In this document: piece after piece, positions 39,806-49,807 of the stretch
Layout of the letters: every line of letters starts with the position of its first letter
How positions within the stretch are numbered: the stretch's first letter is position 1
From: Kazachstania africana CBS 2517
Lineage: Eukaryota; Ascomycota; Saccharomycetes; Saccharomycetales; Saccharomycetaceae
Direction of reading: 5' to 3'
DNA length: 64,000 nt
NCBI RefSeq assembly: GCF_000304475.1
Contig: NC_018949.1
Coordinates: 310,001-374,000 of the forward strand
Made by a program: the position numbers and the translations under genes
Notes under the pieces: model-generated
What the model was told of the DNA's origin: nothing
What the model saw: the letters and a program-made list of their open reading frames with translations, nothing else
The model's database searches: none

Positions 39806-42800
39806 TTAAGCTGATTTTTTATTTCCACCCTTTCTACCAAAGACTCCCTTACCAACACCTTTACCGATCTTACCAATCGTGCCAAAGCCTGTGTCAATAA
39901 CTTTTCCACCGGCATTAACAATCGTACCACCGGCTTTCAAACCAGATCCAATACCTTTCGATGCAAGATCACCGGCTTTAGTTTCTTTCTTGTTAACATT
40001 TATCACATACTTTGGTTCAAATTTAAATTCTAGGTGTATGATACCCGCATCTTTACCTTGTTCGTTGATGACAGGAACATCAAGCTCCGTCGTTTCGTGA
40101 GGCTTCACTTGAGATAATTTCACCTCGGCCCAACCCAACAGATCATCTGCGGATGTAGCATCCCAATCCATTACTTTGATATGTAAAGTATCATTCACAC
40201 GATTCTTAATAGAAATCACACCAGTTTCATTCCACACTGGATTCAATGTCTTCTTCTCAATATGAGTTTTGAATGCCTTATCTTCAGACTCGTTGACGTA
40301 GAATTTCAAGTACGGATCAGAGAACCCATTTGTATCCGCAGCATCTAAACCTTCCGCACTCTTCGCAAGGACTGTTAAATCACCTTCATTCGACATTAAA
40401 TCGGATTGTGGTAATTCTTCAACGTTCAGTGGGAACCAAGAAATTTGCACCATAATTTTTCCGATGCCCTCACCTGCCATATTAATTATCGATGGCTTAT
40501 AGTAGCAGGATTTTACGAGATCTAATGTGTGTATTTTGACCTCACAAAATGCATCTTCTACTCTACTAGCATTCTTGTGCTTAGTCACTCTGAAAATAGT
40601 CTCAGATACATCTAACTCTTTGATAACAACATCACCTGTCCAACCAGTCTTAACGATCCTTGTAGGAATTTTTGGACTCGTGAAACGGGGATACCCATTC
40701 GAATCAAAAAACGCCTGTACATAGAGACCAGCTTGTGGCAGCTCACCGTCTAGTACTGTAACAGCTAGAACACCGGACTTATACGTTAATAACTCGTTCA
40801 AATCCATCTTAATTTTGTTACTGTAAAGAAATTCAAGTTCTTGCAACTCCATTTTTTCTTCCTCATACTTTTGTCTTGCTTCAGTACTTAATTTCTTTTC
40901 ATCAATTCCAGCTTTACGCTTTTCAAAATCTATTTTCCTTTCCTGTACTTTCTTAGAATCTTGAATTTCTTCAAGTGACATCACTGGATGAACAGGGTAG
41001 AAGGAAAGATAGTAAGATAGTTCGCCCATTGGACCTTTCTTGGTAATCAAACGACCGTATTGTTGTGATTTGTTGATATGTTCTACATATCTATCTTTAT
41101 TATCCTTCTTAAAGTATTCTTGAATCTTAAGATCAAACTTACCTACGGAACGATCCTTATTTATAGTTTCAACATCCATAACTTCTAAAGTTAACCTTTG
41201 ATTGGGAGATGTTACTGCAACATATATTGGTTGGTTCCAGACTGGATTCAATGTTTGAGGCTGCTCAACAGTTCTACCTCTGGATATACCATTAACGAGA
41301 ACTTTAGCATAAGGATCGATTTTACCAATTTTCTCCAAATTCTTCAAACCAGTAGCCTTTGATAGATATACTCTCATGACACCAATTGGAGGAGTGTAAG
41401 CAATTGCATTGGAACCAATGTCTAGAGCTACAGGCTTCCAATATGTGGTAATTTTCAATTGTGCCTTGCTGTCCCCCTTTACTGGTATAAGTTTATTATC
41501 AACCTCTGTTCTATCGATTAAGTCACTCAATGACTGAACTGTAGAACCAACAATTTCGTCTGTCTTGGAATCTTTGATAATAAATCTATATCTAGTTAGA
41601 CGACGATCAGAAATGACAGCTTCATATTGTTCGTTAAACTTGAAGATATCTTCATCGGTAGCCACTTTACCTGTGGTTAGAACACGTTTAGCATTCATGT
41701 ACAAATCGACATAGTAAGATTGTTTCTTGCCAGTTTCATTGACACCATCAATTTCTTCGATAATGACTTTTGCAATCCCTGTATTCAAGTCTGGTAATTC
41801 TTCAACAATGCCATTTGGTAATTTCTTAGCCTGTAAAGTTGGGAAGAATCTTAGATCAAAATTTAAATCACCAATAGGCTTTGAATTTCTCAAGAAATGG
41901 CATTTTAAGTCTCTTTGGGTTGTTTCATCGTGTAAGGAGTTTAAATTGTATTCAACTCTACCTATTTGTTTATCTTTCAAGGCTTCACGCTTATCATATA
42001 GAGTTATTGTTAATGGGTCGGTAAATGTGCTTAATAAAAGGTACATCGTTTCATTCCAGATGGGATTTAATGTATCTCTGACAATTCTAGTTTTACCGAC
42101 AGTTTTACCTAAAAATTCGAAAGTTAAGTATGGATCTACAGAAGTATTGAGAATATCCGTCGAACGTTTGATATTCTTGGCATTCTTGATTGTAACTTCC
42201 AGAACACCAATGGATAAGTTACTATTTGAAAGTAATTGAGGAATATTAAGTTGTAAAGAAAATGGAGGTAATAGAACAGGGCCCATATATTTTGCTGCCA
42301 TTCTATCAATCAAAGCGTAAAGACCGGGAATGGATAAGATTTCCCAGTTGAAAACGGAATCTCCTAATAAACAGGCTTTGAAATCAATTTTAGGAACCTC
42401 AAGTAATTGGACATTAACGGTTTCTACATGAGGAAATGGAGTCATCAGTTTAAAGCGTACTCTAGTTTGTGCTCTGAAGGCTACGTCACTCACGGATACA
42501 GGGATGGTGATGCCGAACATTGTTGCTTTCACCACGACTTTTTGATTGACATAATTTCTCAACTGTTTTGCCGTTGTGTCAGACAAATCATGTGGAGTAA
42601 ACGAGATTCCCCAATCCATTACGACTACGTCTGAATCAGTGTGTTGGAAAGTCTTAGCCAAGTCAATTCTTGGAGGTTTGATACCTAAGGTGAATTGGTC
42701 CAGCCAAACAGCACTAACGAATGTTGGAATATTTTCGTTTGTTGCTAAAACTTCGTTAACTTGTTCTACAACGATTTTTGAAACTGATGGCTCAATAATA

Positions 42801-43348
42801 GGCCAATATTTATCGAGCAAGCTATTCAACCATTCTAGAGACTCGTAATCATCTTCAACCTTTTGTACGGTGAATTCCTTCTGTACTAAATCTCTTATAG
42901 ATGCCCTGTATTTTTTAGCATTTGTTCTGTAAAAGATACAAGTTACTAAAACCACGAGGAAAACTGGAGCTAGTGAGAACTTCCAATATCCAAATAGGAA
43001 TGACAAAAAACCTGCTACAAAGAAAATAGCCACAGAATGGTACCAATCCCCATATAAACTATCTGGGACAATACTGTTAAGAATAGTTTCCCTATTTAAG
43101 TCGAGTAACTCATCTTCCGCGGTCAGCACATCTTTCTCCTCCCAGCCACCAATCTGCTGCCATCCAACATAGGAAGCGTCTACGCGCTTTCTATTTACCT
43201 TAGTGGTACCAACATGTTCAGCTTTGGCTTCTGAAATGTTTGCACTTGTCTTGGCATGTTTCAAGTGTTGTGGTTCAAGCCCTTCCGCTGTCTTTCCTGA
43301 TGTGGTTTCCAATTTAACAGCAGTTGTTACTTCCTCCTTTGCAACCAT
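39806..43348 (-). CDS. TCB1: Tricalbin (ER-plasma membrane tether with SMP and C2 domains)
   Basis: The 1180-residue protein has an N-terminal membrane hairpin (about 105-142, AIFFVAGFLSFLFGYWKF), an SMP lipid-transfer domain (about 165-370) and several C2 domains. C2 signatures near 400 (DPYLTFEFLGKTVGKT, LNPIWNETM), 680 (KIDPYAKVLVNG, LNPVWNQPIYVAV) and 1000 (FSDPYLKFYVNE, LNPVWNETG) are plain. The C-terminus is Gly/Lys-rich. Tricalbins bridge cortical ER to the plasma membrane and move lipids during stress. TCB1 (YOR086C) and TCB2 (YNL087W) are ohnologues in S. cerevisiae; I choose TCB1 from its neighbours OST3 and YVC1. TCB3 is longer and less similar. The ATG at 43348 begins MVAKEEVTTAVKLETT. 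Confidence 0.93.
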   Translation of the reverse strand: MVAKEEVTTAVKLETTSGKTAEGLEPQHLKHAKTSANISEAKAEHVGTTKVNRKRVDASYVGWQQIGGWEEKDVLTAEDELLDLNRETILNSIVPDSLYGDWYHSVAIFFVAGFLSFLFGYWKFSLAPVFLVVLVTCIFYRTNAKKYRASIRDLVQKEFTVQKVEDDYESLEWLNSLLDKYWPIIEPSVSKIVVEQVNEVLATNENIPTFVSAVWLDQFTLGIKPPRIDLAKTFQHTDSDVVVMDWGISFTPHDLSDTTAKQLRNYVNQKVVVKATMFGITIPVSVSDVAFRAQTRVRFKLMTPFPHVETVNVQLLEVPKIDFKACLLGDSVFNWEILSIPGLYALIDRMAAKYMGPVLLPPFSLQLNIPQLLSNSNLSIGVLEVTIKNAKNIKRSTDILNTSVDPYLTFEFLGKTVGKTRIVRDTLNPIWNETMYLLLSTFTDPLTITLYDKREALKDKQIGRVEYNLNSLHDETTQRDLKCHFLRNSKPIGDLNFDLRFFPTLQAKKLPNGIVEELPDLNTGIAKVIIEEIDGVNETGKKQSYYVDLYMNAKRVLTTGKVATDEDIFKFNEQYEAVISDRRLTRYRFIIKDSKTDEIVGSTVQSLSDLIDRTEVDNKLIPVKGDSKAQLKITTYWKPVALDIGSNAIAYTPPIGVMRVYLSKATGLKNLEKIGKIDPYAKVLVNGISRGRTVEQPQTLNPVWNQPIYVAVTSPNQRLTLEVMDVETINKDRSVGKFDLKIQEYFKKDNKDRYVEHINKSQQYGRLITKKGPMGELSYYLSFYPVHPVMSLEEIQDSKKVQERKIDFEKRKAGIDEKKLSTEARQKYEEEKMELQELEFLYSNKIKMDLNELLTYKSGVLAVTVLDGELPQAGLYVQAFFDSNGYPRFTSPKIPTRIVKTGWTGDVVIKELDVSETIFRVTKHKNASRVEDAFCEVKIHTLDLVKSCYYKPSIINMAGEGIGKIMVQISWFPLNVEELPQSDLMSNEGDLTVLAKSAEGLDAADTNGFSDPYLKFYVNESEDKAFKTHIEKKTLNPVWNETGVISIKNRVNDTLHIKVMDWDATSADDLLGWAEVKLSQVKPHETTELDVPVINEQGKDAGIIHLEFKFEPKYVINVNKKETKAGDLASKGIGSGLKAGGTIVNAGGKVIDTGFGTIGKIGKGVGKGVFGRKGGNKKSA

Positions 43349-44436
43349 TTTTTTAATAGAATCCTGCTTTTAAGTAAGTTAAATCTTTAGTATCTTTCTT
43401 ACGTAAAGAGTCACTGTTACCACAATGTTATTTCAATGTGTTTTATAAGACGGTTAGTTTATGGTCTTCCAAGGAGCTTTCCAATTTATTCACTATTTTG
43501 TTCACTTATCCCCTTACAGAGATCATCACCTCGCCGTCTCTATAAAATTCTATAGTGCATTCTGGAAAAAAAAAAAAATTCATGCAAGGCCATCACCACT
43601 ATCGGCCCTTCACTTAATTCGATAAAGCTGTCGTCCAGAAGAGGTTTCGGTGGTTTGCTCATTGAGTAGGTCTGTTTTTGGGAGCATGGCATTTGGTGAG
43701 TCATGGTGCGGCCTAATCTCTTTGCAGGCCTTCGAAGATTTTCTTGTAATTTCATCGGAGCTCAGTATTCTCTGTAATCGTAGTTTCAATTAGAAGTGTA
43801 TTTCGTTGGTTTGTTCTTTATATGTAGCATTACTGGGGTATACTAACTTTTTGGTTTGGTTGGTCATATTTTCTTGTATTTGTAGCGAACTTTATCATAT
43901 AAGGTAAACTTTTTACTTTTTGTTACAGTCTTAGTTTCATTCAGTGGAAGGGAGCTAAGAGACTGAAATAAAAATAAATTGTTCGGAACATTGGAATCTG
44001 ATTTGTACGTTGACTACGAAGTATTGTGACGGCGTAATTCGTCTCTTTTTACTAATCAACTCTTTTCGTATCAAGATTTGATATCTCTAAAAAAACGCAG
44101 TTACCTAAGTCAGCTATGCAATAGGAACACTACTGGCTGCAAATATTGTTATCACTACTCAATCTACGTCACATATATGGCGTAGAACTCTTGTATATAG
44201 AAATTCGCAAGAAATTTGTAATGAGCCACATTTCTCGACAGTTATAACACAGTGCTAACCCCTATTACATGGTACTTCGCATATTACGCATAGCACTGAT
44301 ATTAAAAACATTTGCCAGATAAGAGATTTCATTCAGTGTTAATAAGCTCTCAGAATAAATTGTTTCTCTTTTTTAGAATGCAGATGATAAAATATCTTAG
44401 GAGATATGGTGGCTTTTTCAGAATCTAACAATTAGA
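43349..44436. other. Intergenic: TCB1 upstream region and 5' flank of tRNA-Asn
   Basis: About 1.1 kb. An A-rich/T-rich tract lies near 43566-43578, and the minus-strand frame 43540-43755 has no relative I know. I looked for long terminal repeats, which often lie just upstream of tRNA genes in yeasts, and saw no convincing terminal repeat. Nothing else was recognised. Confidence 0.5.
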
Positions 44437-44510
44437 GACTCCATGGCCAAGCTGGTTAAGGCGTGCGACTGTTAATCGCAAGATCGTGAGTTCAATCCTC
44501 ACTGGGGTCG
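44437..44510 (+). tRNA. tRNA-Asn(GTT), no intron
   Basis: The 74-base gene begins GACTCCATGGCCAAG and ends CACTGGGGTCG. The acceptor stem pairs GACTCCA with TGGGGTC (one G-T pair), with discriminator G. The anticodon GTT is at 44471-44473 in the loop CTGTTAA. The internal A box (TGGCCAAGCTGG, 44444-44455) and B box (GAGTTCAATCC, 44488-44498) are intact. It is nearly identical to S. cerevisiae tRNA-Asn. Confidence 0.97.
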
Positions 44511-44515
44511 ATTTG

Positions 44516-44524
44516 TTTTTTTTT
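44516..44524 (+). terminator. RNA polymerase III terminator of tRNA-Asn
   Basis: A run of nine T residues begins five bases after the end of tRNA-Asn, the usual Pol III stop signal. Confidence 0.9.
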
Positions 44525-44620
44525 AAATTTTGATTTTTAAACTTCACGTCACCAATATCAAATTGGTTGTCAAGATACCACCATTTTGATTTAATACTCA
44601 CTAAACGATACCTCTCAACC

Positions 44621-44636
44621 TATATATATATATATA
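44621..44636. repeat. (TA)8 run upstream of YVC1
   Basis: Sixteen alternating TA bases lie about 170 bases before the YVC1 ATG and could serve as its TATA element. The interval 44525-44803 holds no other recognised feature. Confidence 0.7.
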
Positions 44637-44803
44637 CTACTGATTATACAGATTTATTCTCGTTGATACAGCCACACTATAGAAAGGCGATGACATGAAA
44701 AAGTCCGGAAATGAAAATATAAAAAATGCCCTTTGCATCTGCAAATTACGGTGCTATCTTGAACTGATCTTGAAGTACATACCAAGAAGATCAGTATTTT
44801 GCC

Positions 44804-46819
44804 ATGCCAACTCATAGCTTACCTCATAATACAGGCGACCTAATTTTGGATAACTGTGATACTTTGGGATTCAACCCACCAAATTCTCGTCAAGTGCTCA
44901 GAATTGCTTTAAATCTAAAATACGTTATTGATAATGCTGTGCCCATTATTTATGAAATCGATGAGATAACCAGCGAAAAATCTGAAATTGTGAATGGGAA
45001 AGTACTTGAATTTGCTTATCAAGCCTGTGGTGGAGATTCAGGGAATAAATTAAGCTTACAGAAGTATCAAGCAGTATTAATTTTTGCATTGCTAAATTTG
45101 GCTAAATGGTACGACACTTTGGCTAATCAAGAATTATCCAACTTTAAACTGTACCAGACCAGGTCTATTGCTACGCAACGATTGTGTCGAATGGTAATTG
45201 ACAAAGAAGAAAAGCAAAGGTTGCACTTTTTGTTTATGCAATTATTGCTGCGTAGGTATGTCATAAACGAAAATGACAAGGATTCTGAACCAATGAACTC
45301 AGTAGAACTAGCGACAGACATGCATTATACACTTGTAATAGGGTCCAGTGGCTTTCAGCGATGTCTCAAATGGCTTTGGAGAGGTTGGATCGTTCAGAGT
45401 AGACGTGACCCAACCATGTTTATAAAGGACGACATTGTTTCTTCTCCACATCTATTTGAACACTTCAATCCCAATAGAATTAAAACACCTAAGTACCAAA
45501 ACATTTTGCAGATTGGTTTTGCAATACTTTTCTTAGTATTATACACTGCTGTTGTTAATGATAAGGGAGGGGTGGAGGTAGAGCCCATTGATCCCTTTGA
45601 GCTTTTCTTCTATTTATTCACTACAGGTTATGTTGTTGATGAGCTAGTAAAATTTTATTATATTGGAGCTCCTTATTTCTCATTTTGGAACTGTTACAAT
45701 AATACATTGTATGGACTTATAATGACATCGATGGTTATAAGATTCATGAGCCTGAATCCCTACAAATTGCTCAACTATTCACCAGAACAACTGGATTCCA
45801 TATCATATAGAATACTGTCATGTGCAGCACCTCTTGTCTGGTCAAGACTATTACTATATCTAGAGACCGAAAGATTCGTCGGTATTATGCTGGTTGTTTT
45901 GAAGCATATGATGGCAGAATCGATAGTTTTCTTTGTTTTATTATTCTTAATCATGATAGGCTTCTTACAGGGCTTTTTAGGGTTAGATTCTGCCGATGGT
46001 AAAAGGGAAATTAGTGGGCCAATATTGAGTAACTTATTAATCACTGTTCTGGGGGAAGGTAGTTTCCAAATGTTTGAAAATTTTGCACCACCATATGCAG
46101 GTATATTGTATTATACTTATTCCTTTATTGTAACCGTAATTCTACTAAACATACTAATTGCTTTCTATGCAAATGCGTATCAAGTAGTGGTAGATAACGC
46201 CGACGATGAGTATATGGCTTTAATGTCTCAAAAAACTTTGAGATTTATCAGAGCGCCTGATGAAGACGTTTATGTGACACCTTTAAATCTAATTGAAGTG
46301 CTTTTTATACCTATTATGAGATTACTGCCAAGCTCAAAAAGTTCAGATTTGAGTTCTTTCATTATGACAGTACTCTATTCCCCGATGTTATTGTACGTTT
46401 CAATAAAGGAAGTTCGCCAGGCAAGAAGAATCAAATATAACAGAATAAAAAAATTGCCAGACGATGCCAACGAAATTGATACGATATGGGATCTGACTGA
46501 TGGATTTTTTGATAGTGAAACTAGCAATATATTCTCGTCTAATACCAGTTCAGGCATAGCTGCCACTCAGAACAGAACACAAGAGTCGTTGAGATTACAA
46601 AGAGAAGTCGAGCAAACCGATGAACATTTTGCAGTACCCAAAAAATGGTATAAAAAAGTTCGAAAAGCTGTCAATAAATCTATTGTCGAAGAAGAGCAAT
46701 CAGCTAAAGATGTTTATGAAGAACTCAACCATAAATTTGAGTCTCAAAATAAAGCAATAAAAGAATTATCTGATAAAATAAGTTATCTTACTGAGTTGGT
46801 AAAAAATCTGCAAAATTGA
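44804..46819 (+). CDS. YVC1: Vacuolar TRP-family cation channel Yvc1 (TRPY1)
   Basis: The 671-residue protein matches S. cerevisiae Yvc1 (675). The cytosolic N-terminal helical domain (about 1-230) is followed by transmembrane helices from about 233 (ILQIGFAILFLVLYTAVV) to the pore region and last helix (about 410-465: LITVLGEGSFQMFENFAP, IVTVILLNILIAFYANAY). The C-terminus ends in a coiled coil (about 640-670). Yvc1 releases Ca2+ from the vacuole on stretch or Ca2+ signals. The S. cerevisiae C-terminal tetra-aspartate reads GFFDSET here (about 567-573), so the acidic cluster is reduced. VPS21 follows convergently 91 bases later; YOR088W is absent here. Confidence 0.95.
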   Translation: MPTHSLPHNTGDLILDNCDTLGFNPPNSRQVLRIALNLKYVIDNAVPIIYEIDEITSEKSEIVNGKVLEFAYQACGGDSGNKLSLQKYQAVLIFALLNLAKWYDTLANQELSNFKLYQTRSIATQRLCRMVIDKEEKQRLHFLFMQLLLRRYVINENDKDSEPMNSVELATDMHYTLVIGSSGFQRCLKWLWRGWIVQSRRDPTMFIKDDIVSSPHLFEHFNPNRIKTPKYQNILQIGFAILFLVLYTAVVNDKGGVEVEPIDPFELFFYLFTTGYVVDELVKFYYIGAPYFSFWNCYNNTLYGLIMTSMVIRFMSLNPYKLLNYSPEQLDSISYRILSCAAPLVWSRLLLYLETERFVGIMLVVLKHMMAESIVFFVLLFLIMIGFLQGFLGLDSADGKREISGPILSNLLITVLGEGSFQMFENFAPPYAGILYYTYSFIVTVILLNILIAFYANAYQVVVDNADDEYMALMSQKTLRFIRAPDEDVYVTPLNLIEVLFIPIMRLLPSSKSSDLSSFIMTVLYSPMLLYVSIKEVRQARRIKYNRIKKLPDDANEIDTIWDLTDGFFDSETSNIFSSNTSSGIAATQNRTQESLRLQREVEQTDEHFAVPKKWYKKVRKAVNKSIVEEEQSAKDVYEELNHKFESQNKAIKELSDKISYLTELVKNLQN

Positions 46820-46910
46820 TGTTATACCAAATTTATAAAATATACTTAATTATGTACTACCGATGCCGCAATGTATTAACTTATTTTTTTCTATTGTACT
46901 TCTTCCTCTT

Positions 46911-47540
46911 TCAACAGCTACAAGACGAAGCCTCGCTGGTAGCATTAGCAGATGCTGCAAGATTGATTCTTTGATCCTCTGTTATTGTGGTATCATTTGG
47001 ACTACTATTATCATTTTTGAGAGGTATTTTTTCACCAATATTGAGGAAAACATCGTTGACGTTTTCCGCCGTTTTGGCGCTAGTTTCAAAAAAGATCAAA
47101 CCTTCCTCTTCTGCTAATCGTTCACCTTCCTCCCTAGCAACTTTTCTTTCACTCTCGTCGTTCTCAATTATATCAACCTTGTTGCCTACTAGTGCAATAA
47201 TAATGTCTTTACTGGCTTGCTCATGTAGTTCTTTAACCCAGTGACGTGCTTTAATAAAAGATTGTGGCTTTGTAATATCGTAGACGACTAAAGCTGCTTG
47301 TGCATTTCTATAGTACATTGGTGCCAGTGAAGCAAATCTTTCTTGACCTGCAGTATCCCAAATCTCAAATTTTATCGTGTTATTATTGATATTCACACGT
47401 TGTGTTAAAAATGCTGCACCAATCGTTGGTTCCTTATTTTCTGAAAAATCATTTGATACAAATCTTAATACTATAGAGGATTTCCCGACAGCAGCTTCAC
47501 CTAGTAAAACTAACTTAATAGACGTTATTGGATTACTCAT
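46911..47540 (-). CDS. VPS21: Rab5-type GTPase Vps21
   Basis: The 209-residue protein has all Rab motifs: P-loop GEAAVGKSS near residues 14-22, the effector region [24 protein letters not shown] and [10 protein letters not shown]. It ends SSCSC, a CxC geranylgeranylation signal. Vps21 controls endosome fusion and vacuolar protein sorting with CORVET and Vac1. YPT53 (YNL093W) is its S. cerevisiae ohnologue; position between YVC1 and PTC5 and length (210 in S. cerevisiae) favour VPS21. Confidence 0.94.
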   Translation of the reverse strand: MSNPITSIKLVLLGEAAVGKSSIVLRFVSNDFSENKEPTIGAAFLTQRVNINNNTIKFEIWDTAGQERFASLAPMYYRNAQAALVVYDITKPQSFIKARHWVKELHEQASKDIIIALVGNKVDIIENDESERKVAREEGERLAEEEGLIFFETSAKTAENVNDVFLNIGEKIPLKNDNSSPNDTTITEDQRINLAASANATSEASSCSC

Positions 47541-47724
47541 GATACAAAACGCGACTACTCAGAATTGAAACTTAGGTCGTTCAGCTTTCCATTCACATAT
47601 TAATATTGCTATTTTTGTAAGTTTCCGTTTCTTCAGTTAAAAGGGATTTTACATATCTAAAAAAAAAAACAGACGTGAATTATGATACTATAGTAAGTAT
47701 TAAAACATATGAATGTATAAATAG

Positions 47725-47747
47725 ATATATATATATATATATATATA
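47725..47747. repeat. (AT)11 microsatellite between PTC5 and VPS21
   Basis: Twenty-three alternating AT bases lie about 50 bases beyond the PTC5 stop codon, in the VPS21 upstream region. Confidence 0.9.
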
Positions 47748-47796
47748 CATGTTCAGTATGATATTGTACAGTGAGACGTTGCATAATGAGTATGAG

Positions 47797-49341
47797 TTAT
47801 AGTTTTGGTGTGGGGAGTCTTGTTGCCGCATGGTTAGTCACAGTTGTGCCATCTATCTTGTCATTTTCACCGAAGAATGCTACTGTGACAGTCAGGTCAT
47901 CTCTGTACTTTCTGCTCATGGGGGACGGTATACTGACCAGTCTGGATACATATTCTTTTTGTCCTCCTACACTCAATGCGTTTCTTATTAGGTGAGTTGC
48001 GACGTTGGAGTCCTCCAATAGATAATCCACTTTATCGACGGTATCAACACTGGATCTGTATCTGAATGTTGGTCTCAATGAATCTTTATCCTGTGAGATA
48101 TCCTTCACAAGAGGTAGGTTTTTCTTAGTATTACCTGCTGCAGTTTTCAATATATAGTGGTCTCTCCATTTAATAACTAATGCGGCGATTTCTTCATTAG
48201 TGAGTAATTCGAAAAGACCGTCAGAGGCTAATACCAAAAATTTCATATTAGAATCGATCTTTGTTGTCGTAATTTCAGGTTTTGCGGTAACGTATGGCGG
48301 TGTCTTGAACTCTTTTGGTTCAGTTCTCAAAAACATTCTCACATTTTCAGGTAGTTCTCTCAAAGATTTACCATCAATTTGATTCAACTTGTAACGATAA
48401 TCACCAAATGCTCTTGATGGTTGCAGTGAGCCGAGAATTCTCCCACGGCGTATGACATTTGGTTCATCTGGATGCTCATTCTGTATTCTTTCTATTTCAC
48501 TTGGACTGTCTCCAGTTTGGTCTGTGGATAGAGATTTCACGTACCATTCATTGTTTTCAATACCGCCAAGTAAAGCCCTTGAGTCACCTGTGACAGCAAC
48601 TTTCAAAGTGGAATCAGTAGAATCGAAAATAGATAGAAGTGCACAGGATCCTGAAATTGCCGGTAATAAATTGATTAGATTTGCATTGTCCTTAGAGTCT
48701 TGAAATATTTTCCTAAATGAATTGAAAATAATATCATTATCAAGATTAATAAAACCCTTGACAATAGAATTATCCATTGATTCTTTTGAATCCAATAATT
48801 GCTTTGAAACGTATTTTATAATGTCTTGAGACAATCTTGACGAAGTGAATGGACCACCATGTCCATCAAAGATACCAAAGAAGTAAATATCGTTGTTATC
48901 TTGGGAGAGGATTCTCTCTACATGATTATCTTCAATGGGGTGATTTGAAGGCAATTGAGATATGTCGTATCTAACAATACCAGTACCGCGATTAACTAGA
49001 TACGATTCTTCCAAATTTCTTAGACGATTATTCACTTGCGAATCATCCAATATGACAAATCCATGACTAGTGGGAGCAGGTTCCTTCTTAATGGTGGTAT
49101 ACCTTCTTATTTGCTCTCCCAGGGACTCTAAAGAGATGACTGTAGATTGTGAGAACAATGAATACGCCAGTATCAAAGTACTCCCACCCAGGATAGCAAT
49201 AGAGATGTTTTTAAATTTGTTATTACTACTATTGTTATTGAACCGATATACCTTAGACGAGTAGCTTCTGCGTAGCAACTCATTCCAAGTTCGCTGGAAC
49301 GAACTCTGTGTCAGAATACGTGACGATCTACGAAGCAGCAT
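47797..49341 (-). CDS. PTC5: Mitochondrial PP2C phosphatase Ptc5
   Basis: The 514-residue protein has a basic presequence (MLLRRSSRILTQSSFQRTWN), a hydrophobic segment near 46-63 (ISIAILGGSTLILAYSLF) and a PP2C domain. The metal-binding motifs are present: FGIFDGHGG near 153-161, AVTGDSRALLGG, ASDGLFELLTNEE and RDDLTVTVAFFG. It dephosphorylates the E1-alpha subunit of pyruvate dehydrogenase, activating the complex. A second localisation to peroxisomes is reported for the S. cerevisiae protein. S. cerevisiae Ptc5 has 572 residues, so this one is shorter, largely in loops. Its position after VPS21 matches YOR090C. Confidence 0.93.
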   Translation of the reverse strand: MLLRRSSRILTQSSFQRTWNELLRRSYSSKVYRFNNNSSNNKFKNISIAILGGSTLILAYSLFSQSTVISLESLGEQIRRYTTIKKEPAPTSHGFVILDDSQVNNRLRNLEESYLVNRGTGIVRYDISQLPSNHPIEDNHVERILSQDNNDIYFFGIFDGHGGPFTSSRLSQDIIKYVSKQLLDSKESMDNSIVKGFINLDNDIIFNSFRKIFQDSKDNANLINLLPAISGSCALLSIFDSTDSTLKVAVTGDSRALLGGIENNEWYVKSLSTDQTGDSPSEIERIQNEHPDEPNVIRRGRILGSLQPSRAFGDYRYKLNQIDGKSLRELPENVRMFLRTEPKEFKTPPYVTAKPEITTTKIDSNMKFLVLASDGLFELLTNEEIAALVIKWRDHYILKTAAGNTKKNLPLVKDISQDKDSLRPTFRYRSSVDTVDKVDYLLEDSNVATHLIRNALSVGGQKEYVSRLVSIPSPMSRKYRDDLTVTVAFFGENDKIDGTTVTNHAATRLPTPKL

Positions 49342-49807
49342 GGTATACAGTGTGAGGCGACTCTCCTCGTATTACAGAAATATATGCTAATATGAACATT
49401 ATGCAGATCGATTCCTTTCAAACACGGGAAACTTTTAATATTTACAGGCATAGTGAAACATTGCACAAAAAGAACGTAGATAGAGTCGGTAAGTACAAGA
49501 ACACCTGGTATATACACCCTTCAGAATGAGAGAACGCATCAAGTTGTAAGCCACCAATCATCTCAAGAGGATACGGAAGATCGCAATCATGGTAAACTAG
49601 TCATTCATATTGATCTCCATTTAGTACTTTTACAGAGGTTGAATAACTCTACACGGGGCGTTTGCAATAATTCGAAGAAATTTTTTGGTAAAAAAAAAAA
49701 TTGGAAATCGATGAGGTTAATGAAAGAGTACTTGCTGTCATTAAAGAACACTTTTTTACAGCTCTAGTGAACTAGTCAGAGATAGTGTCAGAAAGTTTAA
49801 CCCGGTC
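49342..49807. other. Intergenic: divergent PTC5-TMA46 promoter
   Basis: The 466 bases hold both promoters. Close to TMA46 there is an RRPE-like GAAATTTTTTG at 49677-49687 and a PAC-core CGATGAG at 49709-49715, about 95-130 bases before its ATG. This is the usual pairing and spacing in ribosome-biogenesis genes, though neither is an exact consensus. Nothing else was recognised. Confidence 0.5.

Noticed and set aside
43349..44436. Possible LTR or Ty remnant in the 1.1 kb upstream of tRNA-Asn, a typical integration site.
   Set aside because: I saw no terminal inverted TG...CA ends, no direct repeats and no similarity to known sigma or delta elements.
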